Shown: positions 34,170 to 43,203 of the stretch, one piece after another
How the letters are laid out: every line of letters begins with the position of its first letter
Position numbering within the stretch: position 1 is the stretch's first letter
From: SHVO01 sp041905795
Lineage (GTDB): Bacteria > Pseudomonadota > Alphaproteobacteria > Rhodospirillales > Rhodospirillaceae
Direction of reading: 5' to 3'
Assembly (NCBI GenBank): GCA_041905795.1
Contig: JAYRKL010000003.1
Span: 124,001-188,000, forward strand
DNA: 64,000 nucleotides
Translations under genes and position numbers: made by a program
The notes under the pieces: generated by a model
What the model saw: the letters and a program-made list of their open reading frames with translations, nothing else
The model's database searches: none
Told to the model about the DNA's origin: nothing

Positions 34170-34729
34170 TGGACGTGATTTTGTTGGAACGTATCGACCG
34201 TTTGGGCCAGATGGGCGACGTGGTGCAGGTGCGCCCGGGTTTCGCCCGCAACTTCCTTTTCCCGCAGAAGAAGGCGCTGCGCGCCAATAAGGACAACAAG
34301 GCGTTCTTCGAGTCCAAGCGCGCCGAACTCGAAGCACTCAACGTCAAGCGCCGCGACGAAGCGCAGGTCCTGGCCAAGAAGATGGACGGCACCAAGCTGA
34401 TCATCGTCCGCCAGGCCGGCGAAGGCGGCCAGCTGTATGGTTCGGTCACCGCCCGCGACATCGGCGACGCCCTGATCGAGAAGGGCTATGGCGTCGACCG
34501 CGCCTCGGTGATGCTGAACAACCCGGTCAAGACCCTGGGCAGCTTCAAGACCTCGGTGCGCCTGCACCCGGAAGTGAAGGTGGACGTCGAATTCACCGTC
34601 GCCCGTTCGGTGGAAGAAGCCAACATGGCCGCCGCGGCCGCCCTCCTGGAGCGCGCCGAAGACGCCGAGAAGCTCCTGGGCAGCGAACCCCAGGCCGAAG
34701 AAGCCGAAGAGGCCGCCGAACAGGCGTAA
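34169..34729 (+). CDS. rplI: 50S ribosomal protein bL9
   Basis: A 186-residue L9: the N-terminal domain MDVILLERIDRLGQMGDVVQVRPGFARNFL and a central helix are standard, and about 35 extra, Glu/Ala-rich residues extend the C-terminus. Two ATG codons are in tandem; the second (34169) has AGGAGG six bases upstream and gives the canonical N-terminus. It ends the ribosomal operon and is followed by a terminator. Confidence 0.97.
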   Translation: MDVILLERIDRLGQMGDVVQVRPGFARNFLFPQKKALRANKDNKAFFESKRAELEALNVKRRDEAQVLAKKMDGTKLIIVRQAGEGGQLYGSVTARDIGDALIEKGYGVDRASVMLNNPVKTLGSFKTSVRLHPEVKVDVEFTVARSVEEANMAAAAALLERAEDAEKLLGSEPQAEEAEEAAEQA

Positions 34730-34752
34730 ATCCCTCTCCGGTTACGTGTTTC

Positions 34753-34791
34753 CCGGCGCGGCTTTACCAAAGGCCGCGCCGGTTGTGTTTT
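34753..34791 (+). terminator. Intrinsic terminator of the rpsF-rplI operon
   Basis: CCGGCGCGGC and GCCGCGCCGG form a ten-pair stem around TTTACCAAAG, followed by TTGTGTTTT. It starts 23 bases after the rplI stop. Confidence 0.88.
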
Positions 34792-34840
34792 AGGACCCCT
34801 TTCGCAATGGGGCTCCCGACTTATATCTTGCGGACCCGAC

Positions 34841-34944
34841 TAGAGCATTTTCCGATGAAGTGGATGCCGGTTCATCGCAGAAAATGCGACCAAACCAAAA
34901 AATTAGAGCATGATCGCGATTCAATATGACTCGATCATGCTCTA
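34841..34944. repeat. Intergenic mosaic repeat, modules A and B, in the cobW leader
   Basis: This is a close copy of the element at 4805-4911: module A 34841-34899 and module B 34904-34944, here with GACTCGATC where the first copy has GATTCGATC. Its last base starts the AGGAG ribosome-binding site of the CobW gene, whose ATG is at 34955. The element is therefore either in the 5' leader or holds the promoter. Confidence 0.9.
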
Positions 34945-34954
34945 GGAGTTCCTC

Positions 34955-35950
34955 ATGGCCGACGCGCCTTCTCAGATCCCCGTCACCGTCCTCACCGGCT
35001 ACCTCGGCGCCGGCAAGACCACGCTTCTCAACCGGGTGCTGACCGAGAACCACGGCAAGAAGTACGCCGTCATCGTCAACGAGTTCGGCGAGATCGGCAT
35101 CGACAACGACCTGGTGGTGGGCGCCGACGAGGAAGTGTTCGAGATGAACAACGGCTGCATCTGCTGCACCGTGCGCGGCGACCTGATCCGCATCATCGGC
35201 GGTCTGATCAAGCGCAAGGACAAGTTCGACGCCATCCTGGTGGAGACCACCGGATTGGCGGACCCCGCGCCGGTGGCGCAGACGTTCTTCACCGACGACG
35301 ACGTCAAGCGCCGGACGCGGCTCGACAGCATCGTCACCGTGGTCGACGCCAAGCACGTGGGCCAGCGGCTCGAGGACGCCGACGAAGCCGAGGAACAGAT
35401 CGCCTTCGCCGACGTCATCCTGCTCAACAAGACCGACCTGGTGAGCGCGGACGAACTGGCCAAGATCGAAGACCGCATCAAGACCATCAATCCCTTCGCC
35501 AAGGTCCACCATACCGTCCGCAGCGATATCGCGCTGGACAAGATCCTCGACCGCGGCTCGTTCGACCTGAACCGCATCATCGGCCTCGACCCGGATTTCC
35601 TGGAAGGCGGCCACGATCATCACCACCACCACCATGCCAGCGCGATTCACGACGAGGAGATCCGCAGCCTGTCGGTGCTGCTCGACAAGCCGGTCGACCC
35701 CGCCAAGTTCAGCGACTGGATCTCGGGCCTGCTGATGGCCGAGGGCCAGAACATCCTGCGCTCCAAGGGCATCCTCAATATGGCCAAGTCCGACCAGCGC
35801 TATGTCTTCCAGGCCGTGCACATGGTCTCCGAAGGCAGTTTCACCGGCCCCTGGCCCGAGAAGGACAAGCGCAAGAGCCGGCTGGTGTTCATTGGTCGAA
35901 AACTCAACGAAAAATCCCTCCGCGAAGGCTTCGCGGCCTGCGCCGCCTGA
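34955..35950 (+). CDS. CobW/P47K family GTP-binding metallochaperone
   Basis: A 331-residue COG0523 GTPase. The P-loop is GYLGAGKTT (15-23), the metal-binding CxCC is in NNGCICCTVRGDL (cysteines at 68, 70, 71), the Walker B region is ILVETTGLADP and the base motif is NKTD (about 158). A histidine run GGHDHHHHHH (about 222-231) and the C-terminal CobW_C domain follow. These features suit zinc or another metal; vitamin B12 synthesis is not indicated by the context. The WD40 gene starts 10 bases after the stop. Confidence 0.94.
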   Translation: MADAPSQIPVTVLTGYLGAGKTTLLNRVLTENHGKKYAVIVNEFGEIGIDNDLVVGADEEVFEMNNGCICCTVRGDLIRIIGGLIKRKDKFDAILVETTGLADPAPVAQTFFTDDDVKRRTRLDSIVTVVDAKHVGQRLEDADEAEEQIAFADVILLNKTDLVSADELAKIEDRIKTINPFAKVHHTVRSDIALDKILDRGSFDLNRIIGLDPDFLEGGHDHHHHHHASAIHDEEIRSLSVLLDKPVDPAKFSDWISGLLMAEGQNILRSKGILNMAKSDQRYVFQAVHMVSEGSFTGPWPEKDKRKSRLVFIGRKLNEKSLREGFAACAA

Positions 35951-35960
35951 GGAAGCAGCC

Positions 35961-36983
35961 GTGACCGACAAGGGGGAAGCCGCCGGCAAGCGCCGCGCCA
36001 AGGTCGTGACGCGCAAATACGACGCCTATGTGGTCGCGGCCCAGGCCAACGGCCGGCTGTTCGGCGTCGGCTTCGGCGACGGCGCCGTGCGGCTGGTGGA
36101 CAGCGAGAATATCGACGCCGATCCCACCACCATCGCGGCCCATGGCGGCGCGGTCTTGAGCCTGGCGCCCGATATCGATGCCGGCTTCTTCCTCACCGGC
36201 GGCGATGACGGCAAGGTCATGCGCTCCGGCCCACCGGCGGTGTCCGAATTGATCGCCGAGGAAAAAGGCCGCTGGGTCGATCACGTCACCGCCCATGCCG
36301 CGTCGGGCACACGGGTCTATTCCGTGGGCAAGGAAGCGACCGTGCTCACCAAAAAAGGCGTGCGCAAACTCAAACATCCCACCGCCGTCGGCGGCCTTGC
36401 CATCAATCCCAAGGGCAAACGCCTGGCGGTCAGCCACTATAACGGCGTCAGTCTTTGGTGGCTGGGCGCCGAGGGCAACGCCACGATGCTGGAGTGGAAG
36501 GGCTCGCACCTCGACCTGGCCTGGTCGCCCGACGGCGACTACGTGATCTCGATCATGCAGGAGAACTCCCTGCACGGGTGGAGACTCTCGGACAACGAAC
36601 ACATGCGCATGACCGGCTACGGCGCCAAGGTGCGCTCCATGGCCTTCACCCGGCGCGGGCATTTCCTCGCGACAGGCGGCGCCGACGCCATCATCTGCTG
36701 GCCGTTCACCGGCGGCGGGCCGATGGGCCGGGCGCCGTTGGAATTCGGCTACGCCGGCGGCGCGCCGGTGACGGCGGTGGCGTCAAACCCCAAGCATGAC
36801 GTCCTGGCGGCGGGCTTCGAGGACGGCACGGTGCTGATCGGCCAGCCGGGTCCGGCGACGCCGGCGTTGATCGTGATGGGCCAGAATTCACCCGTCACCG
36901 CCATGGCCTGGAACCCCGACGGCGACCGCCTGCTCGCCGGCTGCGAGGACGGCACCCTGCACGTCGCCGATTTCAGGCTGTAA
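35961..36983 (+). CDS. WD40 repeat protein
   Basis: A 340-residue cytoplasmic beta-propeller protein with about seven WD40-type blades; LDLAWSPDGDYVISIMQENSLHGWRL, VRSMAFTRRGHFLATGGADAIICW and VTAMAWNPDGDRLLAGCEDGTLHV are clear examples. No enzymatic domain is visible. The GTG at 35961 follows a GAGGAAGCAG site overlapping the CobW stop. CobW-WD40 pairs occur in alphaproteobacteria, so a role in the same metal-handling process is plausible but unproven. Confidence 0.88.
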   Translation: MTDKGEAAGKRRAKVVTRKYDAYVVAAQANGRLFGVGFGDGAVRLVDSENIDADPTTIAAHGGAVLSLAPDIDAGFFLTGGDDGKVMRSGPPAVSELIAEEKGRWVDHVTAHAASGTRVYSVGKEATVLTKKGVRKLKHPTAVGGLAINPKGKRLAVSHYNGVSLWWLGAEGNATMLEWKGSHLDLAWSPDGDYVISIMQENSLHGWRLSDNEHMRMTGYGAKVRSMAFTRRGHFLATGGADAIICWPFTGGGPMGRAPLEFGYAGGAPVTAVASNPKHDVLAAGFEDGTVLIGQPGPATPALIVMGQNSPVTAMAWNPDGDRLLAGCEDGTLHVADFRL

Positions 36984-36993
36984 TTTCTATTTT

Positions 36994-37260
36994 GGTTTTT
37001 TGTCATCCTTGCCGCGCAGCGGCGAGGATCCAGAGGTTTTTAGTTTTCTGGTTTTAAACCAAAAACGAGACACCCCTGGATTCTCGGCCCGCCGTGCCGG
37101 AGGCACGCCTACCAAGCCGTGCCGGAGGCGCGCCCACCAAGCCGTGCCGGAGGCGCGCCCACCAAGCCGTGCCGGAGGCGCGCCCACCAAGCCGTGCCGG
37201 AGGCGCGCCCACCAAATTGGGCGGGCTTCGCCCGCGCGGGCCAAGAATGACAAGAAAACA
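36994..37260. repeat. Palindrome-bounded intergenic element carrying a tandem repeat
   Basis: The ends are imperfect inverted repeats: TTTTTTGTCATCCTTG on the left and CAAGAATGACAAGAAAACA on the right. Inside lie a second inverted pair (GCGAGGATCCAG and CTGGATTCTCGGC), the AT-rich hairpin GGTTTTAAACC and a five-unit tandem repeat. No gene fits. It occupies almost the whole gap between the convergent WD40 and uppP genes. The GTCATCC edge is shared with the palindrome at 3225. Confidence 0.65.
37091..37215. repeat. Five tandem 25-bp units
   Basis: Five adjacent units of exactly 25 bp, the last four identical and the first with two substitutions (GCACGCCT for GCGCGCCC). Each unit holds a short hairpin CGTGCC-GGA-GGCACG, or its wobble form. 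The unit length is not a multiple of three and there is no spacer variation, so it is neither coding nor a CRISPR array. Confidence 0.95.
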
Positions 37261-37265
37261 AACTC

Positions 37266-38072
37266 TTAGGACGCCGTATACAAAATCCCCAGCATCACCA
37301 CGCCGACGATAATGCGGTAGATGGCGAAGGCGCTGAAGTCGTGGCCGGAGATATAGCGGAGCAGCCAGCGCACCGCCGCCAGCGCCACTAGGAACGACAC
37401 CACGAAACCCACCGCGATCACCGCCGCGCCGTCCAGGCTGAGCGTGTCGCGGTTCTTGTAGAGGTCGTAGACCGTCGCCGCGAACATGGTGGGGATGGCG
37501 AGGAAGAACGAGAATTCCGCCGCCGTGCGCCGGTCCACGCCCAGCAACAGCGCGCCCATGATGGTGGCGCCCGAGCGCGACACGCCGGGGACCAGCGCCA
37601 GGCACTGGAACACGCCGATGGACAGGGCCCGGAGCGGCTTCATGGTTTCGGTGCTGTGCACCGTGGCCGTACGCGGTGTGCGTTCGATCAGCAGAATGGC
37701 AATGCCGCCGACGATCAGGCTCACCGACACCACCCAGGGCGAGAACAGCACGGTCTTGATGAAGTCATGGGCCGCGACGCCCACCAGGGCGGCCGGGATG
37801 AACGCCAGCACGACGTTGAGGGTCAAGCGCTGGGCCGAAGGTTCGCGGCCGAGGCCGAGCAGCGTCCGCCACAAGAGATCGCGGTAGACCCAGACCACCG
37901 ACAGGATGGCGCCCAGCTGGATCACGATCTCGAACAGCTTGCCGGGCGGGCCTTCGAAGCCGAGCAGGTCTTCCACCAGGATCAGGTGGCCGGTGGACGA
38001 GATCGGCAGGAATTCGGTGATGCCTTCCACCACGCCGAGGAAGGCCGCGAGCAGCAAACTATGGAGGTCCAT
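37266..38072 (-). CDS. uppP: Undecaprenyl-diphosphatase UppP/BacA
   Basis: Integral membrane phosphatase that recycles the undecaprenyl carrier for peptidoglycan and O-antigen synthesis. The 268-residue protein has the catalytic motif GVVEGITEFLPISSTGHL (Glu16, Glu20, Ser26, His29) and the second motif PGVSRSGATI (about 170-179, catalytic Arg). Seven or eight helices are expected. The start at 38072 places the first motif at the normal position. It is read leftwards, 161 bp downstream of the small coiled-coil gene. Confidence 0.96.
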   Translation of the reverse strand: MDLHSLLLAAFLGVVEGITEFLPISSTGHLILVEDLLGFEGPPGKLFEIVIQLGAILSVVWVYRDLLWRTLLGLGREPSAQRLTLNVVLAFIPAALVGVAAHDFIKTVLFSPWVVSVSLIVGGIAILLIERTPRTATVHSTETMKPLRALSIGVFQCLALVPGVSRSGATIMGALLLGVDRRTAAEFSFFLAIPTMFAATVYDLYKNRDTLSLDGAAVIAVGFVVSFLVALAAVRWLLRYISGHDFSAFAIYRIIVGVVMLGILYTAS

Positions 38073-38139
38073 GAGGTCCGAAAGCCGGTGTGGGAGCGCC
38101 GCATCAGGGCAGAGCCGGCGGCGACAATCAAGAGACGCC

Positions 38140-38178
38140 AAAAGAAAACCCGCCCCGGCGGATGCACGGGGCGGGTTT
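38140..38178 (-). terminator. Intrinsic terminator of the small coiled-coil gene
   Basis: On the minus strand, AAACCCGCCCCG and CGGGGCGGGTTT form a 12-pair stem around a nine-base loop, followed by TCTTTTGG. It lies 56 bases after the stop of the gene at 38234-38506 and separates it from uppP. Confidence 0.82.
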
Positions 38179-38233
38179 CCTGTCTCAGCGCGTCAGGGCG
38201 CTGAAAGCTTATGCCTCGACTTACGTCTTCAAC

Positions 38234-38506
38234 TTACTTCTTCGCGGGGCCCTTCTTGGCCATCGCGGCGTTGATGGTGTCGAGCTGGGTCTGCAGGTCG
38301 GCCTTCTGGGTGGTGCACTGGTCCAGATCGGCCTTCTGCGCCTTACCTTCAGACTGGTATTGGGTCATGCGGGTTTTCCACTGGTCGCGGTCCTTGGTGA
38401 CCGATTCGACCTGCATCTGCGCCGCTTCGAGCTTCTGGTTCACGGTGAACAGATAGATGCCCATGCCGACGAGAATGAAGAAAGCTACGACGAGTACACG
38501 TGCCAT
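38234..38506 (-). CDS. Small membrane-anchored coiled-coil protein
   Basis: A 90-residue protein with an N-terminal hydrophobic helix (VLVVAFFILVGMGIYLF) and a charged, heptad-like region (about 24-80; KLEAAQMQVESVTKDRDQWK). It ends MAKKGPAKK. A strong GGGGAGG site precedes the ATG. The shape resembles small single-span anchors or septum-type proteins, but no family is recognised. The single cysteine is in DLDQCTTQK. Confidence 0.78.
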   Translation of the reverse strand: MARVLVVAFFILVGMGIYLFTVNQKLEAAQMQVESVTKDRDQWKTRMTQYQSEGKAQKADLDQCTTQKADLQTQLDTINAAMAKKGPAKK

Positions 38507-38808
38507 TGCGAAACCTCCCCTAAGGCGTGCTGTAAAAAATCGCGTGCAAGCTGCGCTGAAACCGTAAGGGCCAAAGCCAACACGGTCAACGTGCGCCCCT
38601 CCCCCGAGAATTCACAGCTCCCAATAACTATAACTGCTTAGCTGCTGTTGTGGCGTGCAAAAAAGTAACCGGCTGCACGGATAGATCAGGGTAATTTTAT
38701 TACAATATCAGCGACTTAGCTAATATCTCAAGTTATCCCCGGGTTTTTCATCGCTCCACAGAGCAAGCCATGTTCCGCGCCCGGGCCGCGGGATAAGGTC
38801 CGCCGATC
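38507..38808. other. Control region before dnaB
   Basis: The 302-bp gap is divergent between the small coiled-coil gene and dnaB and contains no gene. An AT-rich patch (38690-38735) includes TTACAA (38700-38705) and TAATAT (38721-38726), a weak candidate promoter with a short 15-base spacer. Nothing else was recognised. Confidence 0.4.
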
Positions 38809-40338
38809 ATGGCCGCACCCCTTCGCATCACCGAACCCGCCGATCCCGCGGGCAACGGGCTTCGCACCCCGCCGCACAATTATGAAGCGGAGCGCGCGCT
38901 CCTGGGCGCGGTCCTCATGAACAACCGCGCTTTCGAGCGCGTGTCGGAGTTCCTGACACCCGAGCACTTCGCCGACCCGGCCAACGGCCGCATCTACCAA
39001 GCCTGCGCCAAGCTCATCGAACAGGGCCAGCTGGCCAATCCGGTGACCCTCAAGACCTATCTCGAGCGCGACGACCTGGTGAACGCCGCCGGCGGCATGA
39101 AGTACATCGCCGCCCTGCTCTCGGGCGCCGTCACGACCATCAACGCCAAGGATTACGGCCGCCTGGTCTACGACTTGTTTTTGCGCCGCGAGCTGATCGC
39201 CATCGGCGAGGACATGGTCAACGAGGCCTTCGACTCCAGGCCGGACGAGACCGCCAACGACCAGATCGAGGGCTCCGAGCAGCGGCTGTTCGAGCTGGCC
39301 TCCTCGGGCACCGCCGACGGCGGCTTCAAGACCTTCGGCAAGGCGCTGACCGACGCCGTCAATCTCGCCGACGCCGCCCACCGGCGGGACGGGGCGCTGG
39401 CCGGCGTCACCACCGGATTGCGCGACCTGGACAACAAGCTCGGCGGTTTCCATCCGTCGGACCTGATCATCCTCGCCGGCCGCCCGTCGATGGGCAAAAC
39501 CGCCCTGGCCACCGCGATCGCCTTCAACGCCGCCCACTATTTCAAGACCACCGACCGGGCCGAGGACCGCGGCAAGCAGGTGGCGTTCTTCTCCCTGGAA
39601 ATGTCGGCCGAGCAGCTGGCCACGCGTATCCTGGCCGAACAGGCCGCCATCAACAGCCATTCGATCCGCACCGGCGGCATGTCGAACGAGGAGTTTACGC
39701 GCCTGGTGGCCGCGGCGCAGACCCTGGAAGACCTGCCGCTCAATATCGACGACACCCCGGCAGTCACCGTTTCCACCATCCGCACGCGCTGCCGGCGCCT
39801 GGCGCGCAAACGCAACCCCGGCCAGGAAGCCGGCGGCGGATTGGGCCTGATCGTCATCGACTATCTGCAGCTGATCGCGTCGCCGCGCTCCGAGCGCAGC
39901 GAAAACCGCGTCCAGGAAATCTCGGCCATCACCCGCGGCCTCAAGGCGCTGGCGAAGGAGCTGAACGTGCCGGTGCTGGCGCTGTCGCAGCTCAGCCGCG
40001 CCGTCGAGCAGCGCGAGGACAAGCGCCCGCAGCTGTCCGACCTGCGTGAATCGGGCACCATCGAGCAGGATTCCGACGTGGTCATGTTCGTCTACCGCGA
40101 GGAATATTATCTCGACCGCGCCGAACCCTCACAGCGCCCCGAGGAAGACCAGGCCAAATTCAGCGACCGTCACCTGAAATGGCAGGAACGCCTGGCGGCG
40201 GTGCGCAATCTCGCCGAAGCCATCGTCGCCAAACAGCGTCACGGCCCCATCGGCATCGTCACGCTGCATTTCGAAGGCACCTTCACGCGCTTCAGCGACT
40301 ACATCGGCCCGGATCACCTGCCGGAAAGTCTTGAGTAG
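38809..40338 (+). CDS. dnaB: Replicative DNA helicase DnaB
   Basis: A 509-residue hexameric helicase. The N-terminal DnaB domain (NYEAERALLGAVLMNNRAFE) precedes a RecA-like domain with Walker A AGRPSMGKTALA (about 222), Walker B LIVIDYLQLI (about 346), DnaB motif QLSRAVEQREDKRPQLSDLRESG and the C-terminal arginine-finger region. No intein is present. In alphaproteobacteria it commonly follows rplI, as here at a distance of 4 kb, with alr next. Confidence 0.98.
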   Translation: MAAPLRITEPADPAGNGLRTPPHNYEAERALLGAVLMNNRAFERVSEFLTPEHFADPANGRIYQACAKLIEQGQLANPVTLKTYLERDDLVNAAGGMKYIAALLSGAVTTINAKDYGRLVYDLFLRRELIAIGEDMVNEAFDSRPDETANDQIEGSEQRLFELASSGTADGGFKTFGKALTDAVNLADAAHRRDGALAGVTTGLRDLDNKLGGFHPSDLIILAGRPSMGKTALATAIAFNAAHYFKTTDRAEDRGKQVAFFSLEMSAEQLATRILAEQAAINSHSIRTGGMSNEEFTRLVAAAQTLEDLPLNIDDTPAVTVSTIRTRCRRLARKRNPGQEAGGGLGLIVIDYLQLIASPRSERSENRVQEISAITRGLKALAKELNVPVLALSQLSRAVEQREDKRPQLSDLRESGTIEQDSDVVMFVYREEYYLDRAEPSQRPEEDQAKFSDRHLKWQERLAAVRNLAEAIVAKQRHGPIGIVTLHFEGTFTRFSDYIGPDHLPESLE

Positions 40339-40422
40339 GCGCGGCTTCGCCTAAAAAGCCTAATTTTATTGGTTTTTGGCGTGTGGGTAGGCGCTGGCCG
40401 GCCCCCATGCTAAACGGGCCCC

Positions 40423-41580
40423 ATGGCTGGGCTCCCGTCTTCCCCTCAGGACCGCACTCAAGATCGAGCCGGCGCGGTCCTGTCCATCGATCTCGCCGCG
40501 CTCACGGAAAATTGGCGCATCCTCAAGCGCCGCTGCGCCGCCCGCGACACCGGGGCGGTGGTCAAGGCCGACGCCTACGGCACCGGCGCCATCCAGGCGG
40601 CGGCGGCGCTCAAGGCCGCGGGCTGCGCCACGTTCTATGTGGCGCACATCGACGAAGGCATCGCGGTCCGCGGCGCCGTCGGCCAGGGCCCGCGCGTGGT
40701 GGTGATGCACGGCCCCAACCGCGGCACCGAACCCGACTTCGCCGCCCATAAACTGATCCCCGTTCTCAACACCCCGGAACAGATCGCGGGCTGGCGCAAA
40801 TATGCGGAAACCGCCGACATCCTCTCGGACTCCCTGGTGCATGTGGATACCGGCATGAACCGCCTGGGGCTGACCCGCAAGGAGTTCGACACCCATATGG
40901 CCGATGGCGGCTTCGACGGCCTGCATCCGCTGGCGCTCATGAGCCATCTCGCCTGCTCCGAGATGAAGCACCCGCTCAACGAGACCCAGCGCCTCCTGTT
41001 CGCCGAGATGCTGAGCGTCTTCAGGACCAGGTTCCCGGACGCCAAGGCCTCGTTCACGAACTCTTCGGGGATCTTCCTCGACCCCGCCTATCACTATGAT
41101 TACGCCCGGCCGGGGGTGGCGCTGTACGGCATCAACCCGACGCCGGGTGCTCCCAATCCCATGCTGCCGGTGGTGCGCCTGTTCGCCAAAATCATCCAGG
41201 TGCGGCGCGTTGACCGGGCGGCGACGGTTGGATATGGTGCCACCGCCGCGGTCCCGGAAGGCGCAAAATTGGCAACAGTATCAATAGGTTATGCCGACGG
41301 CCTGCCGCGCTCCTGGGGGGCTGGCGGACACGGGTTCGTTGACGGGATTCGCTGTCCGGTGAAAGGCCGGGTGTCCATGGACCTGGTGATTTTCGACGTC
41401 TCCGACGTGCCCGACTCCGGCCTTCATCCCGGCGCACTCATCGAGATCGTCGGCAGCCACGCCACGGTCGACGATGTCGCGGCCGCCGCCGGCACCATCG
41501 GCTACGAAATCCTGACCTCGCTCGGCCCGCGCTATCACCGCCGCTATCTTCCGGCTCCCCTTGCCGCCAGGCAGGCCTGA
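40423..41580 (+). CDS. alr: Alanine racemase
   Basis: PLP enzyme that makes D-alanine for peptidoglycan. The 385-residue protein has the cofactor lysine (about 48) in AVVKADAYGTG, where most family members have KANAYGHG, so the Asn is replaced by Asp and the His by Thr. The C-terminal catalytic tyrosine is in VGYGATAAVPEG (about 270), and CPVKGRVSMDLVIFDV is conserved. The stop overlaps the mlaE start (TGATG). Confidence 0.95.
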   Translation: MAGLPSSPQDRTQDRAGAVLSIDLAALTENWRILKRRCAARDTGAVVKADAYGTGAIQAAAALKAAGCATFYVAHIDEGIAVRGAVGQGPRVVVMHGPNRGTEPDFAAHKLIPVLNTPEQIAGWRKYAETADILSDSLVHVDTGMNRLGLTRKEFDTHMADGGFDGLHPLALMSHLACSEMKHPLNETQRLLFAEMLSVFRTRFPDAKASFTNSSGIFLDPAYHYDYARPGVALYGINPTPGAPNPMLPVVRLFAKIIQVRRVDRAATVGYGATAAVPEGAKLATVSIGYADGLPRSWGAGGHGFVDGIRCPVKGRVSMDLVIFDVSDVPDSGLHPGALIEIVGSHATVDDVAAAAGTIGYEILTSLGPRYHRRYLPAPLAARQA

Positions 41581-42359
41581 TGCAGTTCCTGAGCCTCATC
41601 GGCGGCGTCGTCCTCACCTTCCTGGGCCATCTCGGGCGGCTGACGATTTTCGCCGGCACGTCCCTGTCGCACTGCCTGCGCCCGCCGTTCTACTGGCGGC
41701 GCATCGCCAGCCAGATGGTCGACATCGGTTACTTCTCCCTGCCCGTGGTGGGCCTCACCGCCATCTTCTCGGGCATGGTGCTGGCGCTGCAGAGCTACAC
41801 CGGCTTCGCGCGGTTTTCCGCCGGCAGTGAAACCGCGGTCGCCAACGTGGTGGTGGTGTCGCTGACCCGCGAACTGGGGCCGGTGCTGGCGGGGCTGATG
41901 GTGGCCGGCCGCATCGGCGCCTCCATGGCCGCCGAGATCGGCACCATGCGCGTGACCGAGCAGATCGATGCCCTCACCACGCTCTCCACCAACCCCTTCA
42001 AGTATCTGGTGGTGCCGCGCCTGGTCGCCGGGCTCCTGATGCTGCCGGTGCTGGTGCTGGTGGCCGACATCATCGGCGTGTTCGGCGGCTTCCTGGTCAG
42101 CACCTATAAACTGGGCTTCAACGCCGCGTCCTACATCAACAACAGCTACGACTTCATGCAGGCTTTCGACGTCATCTCGGGCCTGATCAAGGCGTCGGCC
42201 TTCGGTTTCGTGATCGCCCTGATGGGTTGCTACAACGGCTACCACTCCAAAGGCGGCGCGCAGGGCGTGGGCGCCGCCACCACCAATGCCGTGGTGTCGT
42301 CCTCGATCCTGATCCTCACGTTGAACTACATCATCACCGAACTGTTCTTTGGAACGTGA
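41580..42359 (+). CDS. mlaE: MlaE-family ABC transporter permease
   Basis: A 259-residue inner-membrane permease of the phospholipid transport family that maintains outer-membrane lipid asymmetry. It has the MlaE features: a periplasmic helix at the N-terminus, VGLTAIFSGMVLALQSY and LGPVLAGLMVAGRIGASMAAEIGTMRVTEQIDAL. Five membrane helices are expected. The ATPase gene follows; the substrate-binding mlaD gene is not present in this block and must be elsewhere. Confidence 0.94.
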   Translation: MQFLSLIGGVVLTFLGHLGRLTIFAGTSLSHCLRPPFYWRRIASQMVDIGYFSLPVVGLTAIFSGMVLALQSYTGFARFSAGSETAVANVVVVSLTRELGPVLAGLMVAGRIGASMAAEIGTMRVTEQIDALTTLSTNPFKYLVVPRLVAGLLMLPVLVLVADIIGVFGGFLVSTYKLGFNAASYINNSYDFMQAFDVISGLIKASAFGFVIALMGCYNGYHSKGGAQGVGAATTNAVVSSSILILTLNYIITELFFGT

Positions 42360-42435
42360 GCAACCCTATGCGCCCCCGCCTCCACAGATCCCCGGTTCCT
42401 TCTCACGTTTTGCCCCCTCCGGTCGCGGGGGCAAC

Positions 42436-43203
42436 ATGACGCCGAAGATCTCGCTCAAGGACGTGCGCAAATCCTTCGGCGCCAAGAAGGTCCTGGACGG
42501 CGTCACCCTCGACATCGCCCCCAAGGAGTCGGTGGTGGTGATCGGCGGCTCCGGCACCGGCAAGTCGGTGCTGATCAAATCCATCCTCGGCATCCTGCTC
42601 GCGGATTCCGGCGAGATCAAAGTCGACGGCGAGGAGGTGGCGCAGATTCCCGCCTCCGCCCGCGACGCCGTCAATCGCAAATTCGGCATGCTGTTCCAGG
42701 GCGGCGCGCTGTTCGACAGCCTGCCGGTGTGGGAGAACGTGGCTTTCGGCCTGTTGCAGCGCGAGCATATCTCCCGCGCCGAGGCGAAAGACCGCGCCGT
42801 CGCTACCCTCGCCAAGGTCGGCCTCGCCAGCGATGTCGCCCTGCTTTCCCCGGCCGAACTCTCCGGCGGCATGCAGAAGCGCGTCGGCCTTGCCCGCGCC
42901 ATCGCCGGCGAACCCGAGATCGTGTTCTTCGACGAGCCCACCACCGGCCTCGATCCGATCATGGCCGATGTCATCAACGACCTGATCGTTTCCTGCGTGC
43001 GCCACCAGGGCATCACCGCGCTGTCCATCACCCACGACATGCATTCGGCGCGCAAGATCGCCGACCGCGTCTGCATGCTCTACGAGGGCAAGCTGATCTG
43101 GACCGGACCCTCTTCCGACGTCGACCGGAGCGGCAATCCCTACGTCGACCAGTTCGTGCACGGCGCGGCCGAAGGCCCCATCAAGATGCAGGTTCATCGC
43201 TAG
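42436..43203 (+). CDS. mlaF: MlaF-family ABC transporter ATP-binding protein
   Basis: A 255-residue ATPase. Walker A is GGSGTGKSVLI, the signature is LSGGMQKRVGLARA and Walker B is IVFFDEPTTGLDP. The MTPKISLKDVRKSFG start at 42436 follows GCGGGGGC; an in-frame ATG at 42349 would overlap mlaE and add non-conserved residues. The TAG stop (43201-43203) is the first part of a mosaic repeat. Confidence 0.93.
   Translation: MTPKISLKDVRKSFGAKKVLDGVTLDIAPKESVVVIGGSGTGKSVLIKSILGILLADSGEIKVDGEEVAQIPASARDAVNRKFGMLFQGGALFDSLPVWENVAFGLLQREHISRAEAKDRAVATLAKVGLASDVALLSPAELSGGMQKRVGLARAIAGEPEIVFFDEPTTGLDPIMADVINDLIVSCVRHQGITALSITHDMHSARKIADRVCMLYEGKLIWTGPSSDVDRSGNPYVDQFVHGAAEGPIKMQVHR

Noticed and set aside
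37091..37215. Five 25-bp repeats considered as a CRISPR array
   Set aside because: Units are directly adjacent without spacers and no cas gene is present.
42349..42435. Upstream in-frame ATG of mlaF as the start
   Set aside because: It would overlap mlaE and add proline-rich residues that read as the shadow of non-coding DNA; ATG 42436 gives the normal ABC N-terminus.
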